64,000 nt of DNA from assembly GCA_003991915.1 (NCBI GenBank), contig RQTK01001053.1:105716-169715 (forward strand). Direction: 5' to 3'. Below the pieces are notes generated by a model. That model was not told where the DNA came from. It ran no database searches and saw nothing but the letters and a program-made list of their open reading frames with translations. A program made the position numbers and the translations under genes. This stretch comes from Elysia chlorotica (taxonomy: Eukaryota; Mollusca; Gastropoda; Plakobranchidae). Shown one piece after another: positions 45,251 through 59,165 of this stretch. Within the stretch, counting starts at the first letter, position 1, and each line of letters starts with the position of its first letter.

Positions 45251-48039
45251 CTGAAATCTCTGCAAGTGCTGAGGATGAAAGAATTAAACGGTTAGAATGA
45301 TGAAGATAAACAACTTTTCAATCTGATGAACTTTCCTTCCAAACTTACTCCCAATTGCATAGCTACAATCTGATTGTCGCAGTAGAGCTTTGCCAAATAG
45401 GAAGGAAAAAGTTAAAATTAGACATGGTTCCATTTTGTATTTCTTAAAGCTTCACTGTACCTACATTCAAAATTTAATAGGGCCTTGATTATCAATCTTA
45501 AGTCACCGACCAAAGGTAAAATGGTTTTTTAAGTAGAAAGTATTTTTCATCAACCTAAGCCGAATGCTTTTTGAACCTTTCAAAACCTGTGGGCGCCGCG
45601 TATTGGATGAAAAAGTTATTACTAATTATTATTATGTTCTTCAGTATCAACAAGTTGTGAAACATTTTGAGGAGTGTAAGTTTTAAGGAGAATGGCGCAA
45701 TGCACCGAAAGCGCCATCAATTTTTATTTGATAGTTCTTGTTATTGGGCGGTGCGCCCTGTGATTAACACTAAGCCAAGATGCCTCAGGGATGATAGCGT
45801 GCAGTAACTGGTACTGTGGTTAGATAGTTTTCCAGTATGCAAAATATAGTACTTTCGTATTGGATGGACGGTTAGCTTGAAGAGAATTTATTAAAGGGTC
45901 TAGGGACTGAAGCTTAACCAATAACGTTTTACTACGTTTACATAGTACTGCTCTATTGGGGAATTATTTCGGAGGAACTCATCAAGATCAAGTTCGTCAA
46001 AAATCTAATTTGAACAGATATAACTTCACGAGGTGCAATTTCTGCTGATCGCAACTTTTATAAACTGCAATATTAGTCAACTTTAAAACCGCCCTGCCCG
46101 CCAGAGTAGATCTTTATGTGATTGTATAACCGCTGGGGTAGAGCTCTGTCTTTGCTGTTTAGACTTCTTTAATTTCTTGGAGACTAATAAAGTTTACAGT
46201 CCCGCGATAGGAAGACAGCCAGCATTGAAATGTTCATTTTATGTCTTTACGCGAGCACTTGTAGCTGGAAAACTTATTTACAATCTGCGTATTTTACTCC
46301 CGCGATAATCGAAAACACCTTAATTATGGGGCTTTTATTTGGAGTATCGCACAACAAGTGACGTACCCGGTATCGAGATCATGTGCAGTTTCAGTTTCAG
46401 TATATTACTATTATTTACCATTAACATGTTATTAATGCGTCGGAAATAATGAGGTGCGTGATGAGAGGCGGGTTAGCCAATTGCACGACCCTTAATAGAA
46501 GATAAGAGTTACTTACATCTAAGTAGACATTGAGGTATTGAACTTGCAGACAAAAAACACACAAAACAAACAACAACAACAACAACAACAACAAAAACAA
46601 AAACACCATTCACTGGCAGAAGCGATACACAAGGAAAACCAATTAAAAACAATGAACAATGAACAATAATTAATAATTTTCATAGGAGATTAGCGATGAC
46701 TGGTACAGGAAAATGAACCTACCTTTTTAGAACAAAGAGGTAGAAAAACGAAGTAGCCACGGCTATAGAATCGTTCAATATTTACAATAAAAGAAAAAAA
46801 ATGATGAATGTTGTCGCGAGTTCACAGCTCAATATGCCGTGTGCTGAGGATGATAGATTTCTAAGCCAGGTGATTTTACTTTGGGTCTTATTGATTGTTA
46901 TCGCGTGGACTGCGTGAATTGACTATTAGTATCAGACTTTTAGCAAAGAATCTATTAATGAGAGACGGTGTAGGTGAATTAATGTTTAGTGCTGAGATAA
47001 ACACTTCATCACACCTTATACTGTCTTAGCACGTCTTTATCGGCCTTTAAAAATGTGAGTGTCAATTTAAAATCATTTTTTATGTGTGAAGCCTATGATT
47101 ACAACAATTATTGATCAACGAGTTAAAAAAAAAGATTGTTTTAAATAAGCCGATTCCGTTGTCGTAATCCGGTAAATTTTCGATTCCCACATTTTATATT
47201 TCCTAATCTAAACTAAAACCACAGTTCAATGTCAGAGGTTATAAGATCTCTTTCCGCGACCTCCCTAAAACGTTGCGTTCCCCTTGCATAGATGTATAAA
47301 TAAAACCTAAGATTTTATTAACATACCTAATAAAAATCAACCCCCCCAAACACACACCTTTTCGTTCAGATATCTGTTGCTTAAAGCTCTCCTTTCCCTT
47401 CCCCCCAATTCGATCTACCTGTAGACCACACGCACATTATCTTAATAAATTATTTATCCTGAACTGTAAAGAGTTGTTCGCGGATTAAACACGCAGGATG
47501 TTGAAGAATTGAATTAAGACAGCACTAAATAGGAGCATTCATGTGACTGCTTTCAACATTCGATTAAACATTTCCATCAACCAATTTATTTTGAAAATTT
47601 TGACATCGGTAAAAACAATTCCATTTGCAGCGAATCGCGCCTTCAAATAAAAACAACTACTATCTACACAGATATAGTCTTAATATACCCTCCGTACATC
47701 ATAGCACGTATTGGGTATCTTTTTTTGCTTGTCTTTCGTAGCATGAACAACTCACGCAATGATAAATCGGTAATTATGGGCCGAACTCAATTATTTACTG
47801 GTCAATGAGTTAAGGTTCATATGCCCATCAGACAAACCATCCTTCATCACATTACTCAACCTGGGTTCAAACTAAACGAAACAAAAAAATCTAACGATCG
47901 CATTCTTAGTTTGTACAACCCTTAGGTGAATTAACCTTAAGTACGTGAAAGATGAAATTTTAAATCTATGGCAGTGCGGGCTTAAAGATGACTGTCTTCA
48001 ATGCAAAATTAAATCACTTGTCCATATGCATATATGCAT

Positions 48040-48053
48040 TTGTTGTTGTTGTT

Positions 48054-48112
<59 letters not shown>
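48040..48112. repeat. TTG microsatellite
   Basis: About 24 TTG units with one ATT interruption, in the intron between the two minus-strand exons; a CA run follows at 48,212-48,236. Confidence 0.95.
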
Positions 48113-48114
<2 letters not shown>

Positions 48115-48324
48115 GAGTTTTCGAAAAGCTTACATGTTTTTCTGCTTTTTTGTATTCGTGTGTCATCAAGTAAGTTGGAATTAAGACACTCTCGTCTATG
48201 GAGATCTTTTATACACACACACACACACACACACACGTAGTTCCAATGAAGGAAATCTGCTGGTGTTGAAACGATGAAAAGACAACAGTCTGCGTCAAAA
48301 AATATTAAACCTGGCAAAACTCAC

Positions 48325-49311
48325 ATCTTTGTGCTGCAAGACCTTCCTCACAGGCACCCTCCACAGACTCTGTCTGGGTGCCAGGAAGTTGTAGCCATTC
48401 TGCAGCTTGGACCTGAGGCGGCGCTTGGCACCAGCATCGTCAGCCTGGTCGTCTAGCCTGTCTCTGTACACGTCATGCGATGTTAAGTTAGTGCTCGGGT
48501 GAATACCCGGCAGATGCGACGATCTTCTAACGCTTCTTTCCACAGAAGCAACTGGGACTTCATAATCCCACAAAAACCCATCAACAAACTTTGACTGCAC
48601 TCGGTTTGGATCACCCTTCCTGAATTTGTAGGCTTTTCTCAGTTGATCCGTCGTGCTTGGTGGAGCTTCCTCGCCGTCCAGAGAGCCGGCTTCTGTGTGG
48701 TCATGAAGTTCTCTCAAGTCGCGCAAACCTGACAGATTCTGCTCCTCTTGTCTGTTCAGGGTGGGTGGAGCGTGAGAACCTATGTGAAGAGCCCTCTTCA
48801 CGGACTTGTCCTCAGGACCCCTGGCGCCGTGTTGCTGTGGCACGCCGTGAAGGAGTTTCCCTTTTCTGGGAGAACTGTCCGAGACCAGGAACTCGCGACC
48901 AGGTGCGAGGGAAGGCAGGGTTGGTACGTTGTCTCCTGTGCTATGGTGGCCTTCGTTCTCTATAGCGGTCTGACGTCTGGCGGTTTTATGACGGTCGGGA
49001 TGTGTCGATGGTTCCAAGTCCACATTTTCTTTGGTGGTTGACGGCTTTTCTTGGTGTACTTTATCATAACCAGTATCATTTAATTCTTTGAGATTGGAAG
49101 TCCGCTGAAAATAGGCTGAGCCCCTGGACCTACCTAGCTGATCTAGTCTCCCAGGTTTGTCGCCGCCCAGGGAGGAGGCATTGTTCCCAGAGGACGACGT
49201 GCCGAAGTATCCGTAGGACGACGGCTCCTTGATGAGGACCGGCTGGATCGCGTACTCGTCCAGTTTAGGGAAGTGCACGGAATTCATCATCGTCACGTGT
49301 CTCACGCCCGT
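48325..49311 (-). CDS. Internal coding exon, unrecognised minus-strand gene
   Basis: 329 codons, phase 0 at both ends, from acceptor cgctttccttgctcaag to donor AAAGAT|gtgagt. Begins TGVRHVTMMNSVHFPKLDEY and ends RQSLWRVPVRKVLQHKD. Hydrophilic, Ser/Gly/His-rich, with many Arg-Arg and Lys-Lys pairs, e.g. KRRLRSKLQNGYNFLAPRQS. The GC content and balanced amino-acid usage in this strand support coding. No domain or family recognised. It lies between the two plus-strand exons at 42.5 and 60.9 kb, so it is nested or interleaved with that gene on the opposite strand. Confidence 0.65.
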
Positions 49312-50149
49312 CTTGAGCAAGGAAAGCGTTATATCACAGGTGTTAGAAAGTCTCCTCCTGATTTACGCTGAGCTATTAATTTTGAAGTTTCCACGGGGCT
49401 GTCTATACCTTAAACCATAGTTAAAACTCCACTGTTATCAATATAATGAGTCCTGTCTTGCCGAAAATAAAACACAAAGGCTCGAGTTAATTTTACATCA
49501 GGCTATAATCTGAGAGAAATGTAGAGCCAATAATTCCACTCTGCCATTACAGCCATTGCCTAAAGTACTGGATAAAACGACATTAAATTTCGTAAAGATA
49601 AACGGTTGGTTTTGATTTATTTGTTGTCATTTTCATCACACTTAAAAATAGATAGTTTGACCCGACTTAAAAAAAAACCGCTAAAACGTAAACAAATCTT
49701 TGTGAAGTGCACGGCTTGAACTAAAAAGTTTTATTATGGAATATAAACCTTTCTGGCTTTTACCTAACACCCATCGGTGGCAACTATTGAATATTAACAA
49801 TCATTATGTATGATATGTTTGCAAGAGAAATCAACAAAAAAAGGGGAAAGAGACTAGGAAACAAATTTTCGAACTTTAATCCGTATCCATGACAATAGTA
49901 TTAAGCTCGAACATTGTTCTTATTAAAGACAAAAGTAATGTTTGTGATGAATTTCCATTGAAAATAAACAAGCACAAACTAATATAAATAATAAACGGTA
50001 CGAAATCGGCGAGATGCGTAGAATGAAAATGATGCGAAGCGTTTCCAACCCAGCAACAGACTGCCGCTACTTCTGCCTGATCTGTGAACACCCTCACTCC
50101 CTGTACACAGAACTCCCGGCCTCGACAAACATGTACCAAAAGTGCTTCT

Positions 50150-50150
50150 A

Positions 50151-50240
<90 letters not shown>

Positions 50241-50365
50241 AATGTCCATTTCTGTTCAGCAATCAAACGGAAGGAACGAGAAAACCTGTAGTTAATGAGG
50301 GTATAAAGTTACTAGTGAAACTAGTCATATGGGTCATAACCGCAGTGAAGCCTTACACAGCAAAT

Positions 50366-50405
<40 letters not shown>

Positions 50406-50457
50406 AGAGACAGAGGAAGAGAGAGATAGAGGGAGAGGGAGATAAAGAGAAATAGAA

Positions 50458-50507
<50 letters not shown>
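50150..50507. repeat. CT tract followed by GA tracts (inverted microsatellite pair)
   Basis: (CT)n at 50,150-50,235, then (GA)n at 50,368-50,403 and 50,458-50,507. The CT and GA parts are mutually complementary and about 130 bp apart. Confidence 0.9.
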
Positions 50508-50510
<3 letters not shown>

Positions 50511-51720
50511 GAGATGAGGCGGGGACAGACACTCAGAGAGACAGATGGGCAGAGAGTATAACAACAAAGAGAAATAAAGAGAATGCCGTGAAAAGTACAA
50601 GAGATAGGGGGGAGGCACATATATAGAAATAACATTATGAGCTATGAGTTTAAAAAACAACACACAAACAACATGATGTACAATGACAAAGCATAGCCTA
50701 GGAGATCGATTCGGGGCATAACATTGAGATCGATGGTTCTAATCTTTGATCTGTGCTGATTGAAGACATAAAAAAAGGATGGGAATATGGCAGATCGTAT
50801 TATAGCAATCGTAAGCCGATACATTCTGATTTAAGTTTTGATTGAATAAAAATCATGCTTTATTTTTCTCATACGCATTGTCACATTCAAGAAATCGTAA
50901 AACAATATAAATTTAACACACACACACACAAGGAATCATCCCATAGCAGAAGAATATTATTATGGTTCCAGAGCAACCGATTTCCAGCTGATGACTCCTC
51001 CCTGAGAGTCCCTAGAACTGCCTGCCATGTATCAAATACCACAGAAAAATATAATTATGAGAAATCGCGTCGAGTCACAGAGCGCGGCGCGTCGATAATC
51101 TACCACGGCAGCCGATAAAAAAAAATGCACTTCGCAAAGTGACGATCGAACCCCGTGGGTCTACACTGAGGATCCAGGCTGTTCAGATTTCGACCAATAA
51201 AAGCTGCGAACTGTCCATGAATGGCTCTTCAGGCATGAGTGTCAGTAGTTTAGTTTTTTATTGCGCTCTTCACGGACCGTGAACGGGAAGTCAGGAAGCG
51301 CAGGCTGGCACTCTCTGGAGTTTCTGCAACTCCCGAAAACAACTTGGGACTGTCCCAGTGGATGGTCTCAGTGTAAATTCTGATCTTTGCTCTCCACTCA
51401 ATGAGCGAAAAGTCCGTTTGGCTCTCTCTGTCTTGTTTTTTCTGCCGAAGGAGTGCCATTTTTTCTTTCTGTTACTAAACACTGATTCATTCCTTCTTTC
51501 ATTCAATGTTTACATTTCCTCTTGCAAATTTGTACTTTTTTGTCTCAAGATTGTATGTTTTGTTTCAAGTCAAATGTTGCTTTGACTCTAAGAATGATAC
51601 GATAACACAAAGACAGATCTATTGCTCATTTGGTCTTCTCTATCTGCGAACACAATGTTACTATCACTTTATCCGTGTCCAAGAAAAAAAAATCAGAGAG
51701 CTTTATGCCAAGCGGGCTGA

Positions 51721-51840
51721 GTAACAAATCATGATGATAGCACAGCTCAGTCTAGATAGCTTTAAAACTGACAATGCGGAGACCTGGCTTTGAACCCTGG
51801 TCTGAAACAACTGGGTCTGGTTTAGATCACAACTTAACAT
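51721..51840 (+). mobile_element. SINE head fragment
   Basis: AGCACAGCTCAGTCTAGATAG and GGCTTTGAACCCTGG resemble tRNA A and B boxes. The body is weak. Confidence 0.3.
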
Positions 51841-52284
51841 CTCATCTGCTCAGCGTGATTTAAAGCTAATATCTAGTGCATCATTTGTGATAAAATCCTT
51901 AACAGGTTTTAGGAAAACTCACATCGTTTCAGTATGTATTATTAGGAAATGGTTTTCATTCATTTTAATTAATCCAAGTTATGACACTGAAATACGGACA
52001 AAACGAAAGAATCATTTTTTATAATGTGTAACATTATTTGTGTAGTGTAGGGCCAACCGTGATGTTCATGATTTAGCAAACAATCATAAAAAACAACCGA
52101 CCGGATCAGAGCACGCTAAATTTGACTTCACTGATCGGATCTTTTAATGATCATTTTCAGTACATTTTCGTCCAGCCACATACCAAAGCTTTTCTCGAGA
52201 ATTTACCATGTGTCCCCGTACTCTTTCTCTGACTGTCATTCTGTCTATCAGGCTTTGTCCCTCTTCATCTGGATCAATCATTCG

Positions 52285-52387
52285 CGCTCTCTCTCTCTCT
52301 CTCTCGCTCTCTCTCTCTCTAGCTCTCTCTTTCTCTTTCTCTCTCTCTCTCGCTCTCTATCGCTCTTTCTCTTTCTCTCTCTCTCTA

Positions 52388-52458
<71 letters not shown>

Positions 52459-52573
52459 GTTTAAGGTCTCCTAGTTTCTCCCGGGGGATCCTTTACGGCG
52501 ACATTTCTCTGGCTCTTTTGTACGTACACACTTATACGTAATTTCTTTCCCACTCTCTCTTACACCCTAAATC

Positions 52574-52643
<70 letters not shown>

Positions 52644-52753
52644 ACTTCTGTCTGTCTCTCAGTCATTTCAGTGACAATCTAGAATGTTACAATGTCTCTC
52701 TCTATCGCTTTCTCTCGGTCTCTCTCCCTCTCTCTTGCCTTCTCTTGATCTCG

Positions 52754-52799
<46 letters not shown>

Positions 52800-53059
52800 T
52801 TCTTTAGTTTCTACTTGATTTGTCAGTGTCTCTGCCTGAATTCCCTCTGCGTGTCTTCTCAATATCTCTTGCTTGATGTTTACATAGCATCAATTTCCAG
52901 ATTGGAGATATAATTAATTAAAACCTATGTGAACTTAATTTGAGTAAACAAACGCGCAAATGAAGCAATTAAATACAGATAATTATTAAATTGTTTTGAT
53001 TGTTTCCTTTTTTCTCGCTCTCTTCAGTTTCTCTCTCCCTCTCTCTCCCTCCCTCTCTT

Positions 53060-53107
<48 letters not shown>

Positions 53108-53120
53108 TCTCTCTCTCTCT
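52285..53120. repeat. Series of CT microsatellites
   Basis: (CT)n-rich stretches at 52,285-52,456, 52,577-52,643, 52,690-52,802 and 53,031-53,120, all with pyrimidines on the plus strand. No gene recognised between them. Confidence 0.9.
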
Positions 53121-53459
53121 TGAAACTACTTGTACCGAAAGCTTCATTTTATCTTTACGGCAAACACAGAGGAACTGATGGAATTCGCTGGTATGTCAAT
53201 GAGGCTGTCGATAGCGCCGGCCATTAAGTAGCTTGGGAGACCAAGACTGGGAACAAAACAGAAGAAGGAAAAAAGAACATAAAGTGGCACCTGGAATCGG
53301 ATCAGAGATTTAGAGCAGGGCAAAACTAGAAGGTCCATAAAAAGGCACAACAGTCATGGCCGTCTAGATTGGCTGTCGATTGGTGTGTGACCACATAACA
53401 ATAAAAACCGCGCAGAAAAAAAGAGTGAGTTCAGGAAGTTAAAGGATTGCCTTTCACGG

Positions 53460-54060
53460 GCACACAAATATATGAGCTCAGTGCAAGGCTTCAAAAATAG
53501 AAGGCGTGTCATTGACACTGACAAAACTTTTAGTAGGAGCGAGGCTTCCAATAATGAAAGGCAAAGTCACCAAAAAAAAAAAACATTTGCATTTTTAGTC
53601 CAAGTGAGTTATATCATTACAAAAGTATAAAAAGTTGGATAATTTCTCATTACTACAGTGCGGGCTGAGTAGGCTGGAAAAAATACTATATAAGTTACTA
53701 AGTATCAATCTGAACTAACTCTCGTAATGATTTATGAGAGATACATCACTGTTACATTTTTTTAGATTAACAACTGTTCACTCTGATCATTTCGGTGACT
53801 TGGTCGGTTCTTAAGGCGGTCTCGAGTCGAGCAAGGCATCCAAAAATAGAAGGCAGGGTCCCTGAAACTGACAACACTTGTAGCAGGAGTGAATTGTGTT
53901 GAACATCTTTGCATAGCACTGCGCATCGATTATTTACCAACAGTTCATATACAATTTTCGATCTTTCAATTTTTTTCAGAAATACCCCAAAATAATATCC
54001 AGACAGATAGGACAGTTGACATTTTTAGTCTAGTAGGCTTAGAGACCGAAGAAAATACTC
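53460..54060. repeat. Two diverged copies of a dispersed sequence
   Basis: CAAGGCTTCAAAAATAGAAGG (53,486) and CAAGGCATCCAAAAATAGAAGG (53,831) share downstream blocks (GACACTGACAAAAC / GAAACTGACAACAC; TTTTAGTC; GAAAATACT). No gene recognised. Confidence 0.5.
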
Positions 54061-54822
54061 TCTAATCTTCACATTGTCCTATTCATGGTGAAAATTCAAA
54101 TAAATAAATCACTTTTATCCTTGGTGTGCACAGTTTTACGTCGCTGAATTCGCTAAACTTGCCTTTTATTTTGGAAGTTCGATTAGAGGCAATGGTCATG
54201 GATCCATGGCAAAATAATTAAGTTTCATAGCAATAATTGCATTAATAAAGTGAGAGTTTTGGAATTAAACATAGAATAAACAAAGAGTCTACCAACAACA
54301 ACAAAAAAGATAAAACAAATTCCAAGATCGTAGAATGAAAATCAACCAAAAAAAAAAAAAATTCTGACTTCAATCTATTTTTTTAACCACGACGTCATAT
54401 AACATAAGATGAACTTACAATGTCAGACTGCGCAATTACTCCCAACCGTTGAAGATGCATGAAGTATTTCGCTACTTTTTTTTAAAGTTTGAATTACCAA
54501 TCACTTGAAGATATTATACTGAGTATTATTTCAGACGTTGATTTGAGTTGGTCTTGACAAAATATAATTGAACAAAAGCAGTTTACAAAGATTGCATCGC
54601 AAGATAATTACAATCAAAGCAACAGAAGAGAAGTCATTAAAAAACGCCTAACGTATGTAAAAATGTGTGAGCTTACTGTGCGAATAAATTATGACATCGT
54701 ATAAGATCCTAATAATAATATTTCCGTAATTAAGTTCATACAGAGGAAGATACCTTTATGGTGGGATAGATCCATCCATGGATAGATGTACAGACGCGAT
54801 GGATAAAAAATTTAAAAAAAGC

Positions 54823-54823
54823 G

Positions 54824-54880
<57 letters not shown>

Positions 54881-55050
54881 AAGAGAGAGAGATAAAGAGA
54901 CAAAGGGAGAATTAACTCTAAAGGGACAAAACGAAAAAAAGAATGGGAGAGAGAGGAAGAAGCAGACGAGACTGAAAGAGAGAGAGCGAGGTAGATAGAG
55001 AGAGGCAGATAGAAAGAAAGAAATAGAAAGACAGAAAGAGAGACGGAGAG
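54823..55050. repeat. GA microsatellite and purine-rich stretch
   Basis: (GA)n at 54,823-54,893, followed by irregular GA/GACA-rich sequence. Confidence 0.9.
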
Positions 55051-55862
55051 GGGGGTGAATAATTATACAAACAATTATTTATGCAAAATCATAAGTTCGG
55101 GCATTGGAACGGGCGTACCATTTTCAATGTACTAATCTCGGTCACAATTTTTCCAGTATGTATTGAACTCAACGTGTGAGGGGTTTCGCTCGTCCTAGGC
55201 ATTTAAAAGACATGCCTTTGAATTTCTAATTCTGACCTTTACCTTTTGAGACCTGCGGAACCCTTGGGGCAGTGACAAACATTTCAATGTTCACCTCAGT
55301 CTGATTGTTATAACAGCAGTTCAATATTGCTGAAATCTGAATATACTGTGATATTCATTTAAGTCTTTCCAAATGTCCGTCAATGTTTTGACACAACGAG
55401 GCCAGAGCCCGCACATGGGCCTAGCGTCTTGGTGTCAACATGACAAGGCCTTTTTTATGTTGATATTTGTTATTAATGGTAGCTTCCTTTTCATGAACTA
55501 TTGTATCACTGTCAGAATAAATCTAACTTCATTCAAACATACCGCACTACCGCAGTGGGTGGACTGGAATAGGTTAAGTCATACACCCAGAGACTATGGC
55601 CCTCTAAATTTTAGTTTTAGACGCAGGATAAAAAAATAACAACCGGAAGTCCAAACAGCTCTTTGGCAGTTTACAAAACCATCTCCGGGAATTATCGTTA
55701 CAATTCTTAATGCTGTAAGCTGTAATATGATGGAATAGGAATTTTTTTTCTTCAATTTTTCCCATCATATTTTGTCATGAAAAGATTGTTATTCTCAGAA
55801 CGAATGTGGCGGCCGGCCTTAAAGACGCCTGAACAACTGTGTTACACGTTTGTACATTTTTA

Positions 55863-55874
55863 TGACGTCATTGG
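55863..55874 (+). promoter_or_regulatory. CRE fused to inverted CCAAT box
   Basis: TGACGTCATTGG combines a perfect palindromic CRE (CREB/ATF site) with an overlapping ATTGG (NF-Y), next to a GC-rich GGCGGCCGGCC 50 bp upstream. No gene start was recognised beside it. Confidence 0.25.
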
Positions 55875-57369
55875 CTGTATCGTTCACTCTGCTCCTCCAC
55901 GCACACAACTACAAATACAGATCTTTTCTCTAGCGTGAAAGAAAAGTTCTACAGTCAAGTACTTCATGAAGAATAAAAGTTGAGTGAGACACTTTGATGT
56001 GTTTGTAGTCAATAGATAATGTCGGAAACACCCTGCGGGTTGTCAAACAGTGCCTAGTAATAAATACCGATCAGGCAGCTCTCTGGCCTGACTGGGTTAG
56101 GGACTGGCCGATCAGCTTCGATCAGTTCACCCAGTTCTCTAGTTTACTCGTGCCACATAATCGATGGTTTAATCTTAATCGCAAGTACATGTATAAACAA
56201 ATTCAAGAAGAAACTCAGACAAATAATAAAATAATTATTACATTGTGTATTTAAAGACTTTATCGCCATAGGTTGGTGTTACTTCATTGGGGTATTTACA
56301 TCGTGACCATAACTGGAAAGTATGAGTGTTATATTGTTTACCGCGCAGTTATGATTGCAGAAAGGGACAATCAATCAGCTTTTACTGTCCTTGGTAGAAG
56401 CTTCGATTTATAACTAACGATTTACAGCGAGTACCTTAGCCCACCACCCGTAAACAATCTAAAACATCTCCTAGAGACTGGTGTAAAAAGTGAAACAAGG
56501 TTACTCGGGCATGTTATTGAAATTATTTGAAAAAAAAATGTCCATACTCTTTTTGAAAGTGAACAAAAAACTAAGATACTACTACATCAAACAATTTTTG
56601 TACAGGGTCAAAATAGTACTTATTCAACAATTTTCGAATTAAACTAAGAAGGTACTATTTCAAAAAGGTTAGTACAAGACTCAGCTAGTGCTAAATCAAC
56701 CTTTTTCGTGTAAGACCAAGACAGTACCAAATAAAAGCGAAGCGGGCAATGTATGTATTATCTGAACGTATCCATTTTATTAAAGTATACCAAGAATTGT
56801 TGCCTAGGAATATTTTGAGGAGTTATGTATGGGACGACAATTTTAATCTTGTAGACTGCCTGCTTTGCAGAACTATGATTAGTAAACCCTTCAATCATTG
56901 TGACAATCCGTAAAAAATCAATCTTACTTGCGAAACGGACTCGACTGAAAGAATAATGGCCTTGGGTGTGCACGTCATGCATGTTATGTTCGACCTGGGC
57001 TTTATCTAGAGACCTGTTTAACAAGATCTGCACAATGGCGACCGGCCATTCCAACACCCTTAATTATACACACTGGGGGCTTTTAGTGTTTCTAGAAGAC
57101 CGCAGGGGTCGAGAAGCTCGTGTTTGCTTCCTGTCAACCTGAAAAGAGATCGTGGTGTAGATCTAGGTATATGTATAAGTATATAGATCTAGTTCTTTGC
57201 TGTTTGGTTTCTTGTCTGTTGACGAGAGGACGTCGATCTAATTAGATTACTGGAGGTTTGTTGAGGAAAAAAAGTGTGAAGATAAAGAAAGATGATAAAG
57301 GGGATTTTTACAATTTAGAACTGGTTTGGCTTGTGAACGAAAGAGCGAGCGAGCTAGCGAAGGAGCAAG

Positions 57370-57532
<163 letters not shown>

Positions 57533-58045
57533 TCGAGACAGAAAGAGATAAGCAGAAATAATTAAGTAACTATGATATAAAATATCACAACGGGAGAGAA
57601 CGGAAGAAGAGAAAGAGCAAGCAAAAAAAAAAGGGGGGGGGGGGGATAGGTATAATTATAAATGAATGAAGGAAAATCAAACATTGTTCTTTTTGTTTCC
57701 GTTACTTCAGGGCATTTACTCGTGTACACACACATTGAGCTCAGAGAAATGAGTGAAATTATTAATTTTATTGAGGATAGGTTTATACAAAGAAACGTCG
57801 CGGCTAAACTCTGCAAGCAATAAAGTTTCTTGTTTACAGGTCCTTGAATAAACCCTCTTAAATTTGTTGCAGATCTTTAAAAAATTGTGACGGTTTGATT
57901 TATTGAGTCCGTGGAATAGTTTGTTTATTGCACTTTATGCTTCATCGGTAATTAAAAAAAGAAGGATTGGGGGGAGGAGGGAGGGAGAGAGAGGAACGGA
58001 GAGACAGAGACACAGAGACGGAGACAGGGATACAAACAGACAGGC

Positions 58046-58085
<40 letters not shown>

Positions 58086-59165
58086 GGCAGACAGAAAGAT
58101 AGGCAGATTTGCATACATATAGACAGGCACAACGGACAGACAGACAGTGAGGCAAACCGACAGATAGACAGAGAGACGGACTAGAAAATTTCATATTTCT
58201 TATATATCCTAGTGCACATGCTATACAGGTGATGCTTTTATTGTGCCTGATAGAAGACGATGTAATTTTTTATTTAAATAGTCAACTTCGTTGGATCAGA
58301 TATATTCCGAGTTGTTCTTCATCAGCTAACTAAAGCAGTGCAGTCATTGTATTTCAATAAGACAAAGACATAATTTTCATACTTTTCTCCTCTCGTATAA
58401 GAGTAAATGGTCGTCTATAGAAGTAAGAGGTGGTTGTTTAGTAGAATGGTTACAATTTTTCTATAGAACATTGTCCTGTATTGCTATGAAAGGGTCATTC
58501 TCTGTACAGTTTGCGCTTTAGTCTAATCTACTCCATTGTAAACTTATATGATTATATTGGAGCTAGGACCAAAATATTTGAATCTAATACCGCAGAAGAT
58601 AAAGCTGCGAAATTACCCATGTGTGGGGTATTTTGACTGGGGATTTACATGGGCGCATCAATTTTATTCTGACGAAAAATGCTTCATTTCACCACAATTC
58701 GCCCAATACCAACGAATTAATAAAACAAAAAATGTAATTTTAAAAATAGGAGCAGATGCAACTGCTTTCTCCCCTTCCTTCAACAACAAATAGAAAGTCT
58801 GGTTCACGCAAAATAAATAAATATATTGATCTTTTTTTTTTAAGCTTGCAAATTTTATCGCGCACACTGTACCATTTTGCAAATTCAGAAGATAAAAGTA
58901 GGCCTAACTCAATGGCCAATACAACAGGTAACAGCATGTGGGTCAATATGCTTGGACATATACTATATATTATATCCAAGCAAAATATTAAAAAATATCA
59001 ATCAAACGACAAAAAGAGGGGGCGGGAGTGTATAACGATTTGCTATGAGTTTATTAAAGAGTTGGTGAATCTTTTCGTGAAAGCAGTTTAAATTCCTAAA
59101 GTTATAGATACTTTTTAGTTTTAGCACAGTTTTACTTTATCTATACTCCTTCAGCTGTGTCCACC

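Noticed and set aside
50000-50150. Possible minus-strand exon VHVCRGREFCVQGVRVFTD
   Set aside because: Open frame but no convincing acceptor and it runs directly into a CT microsatellite.
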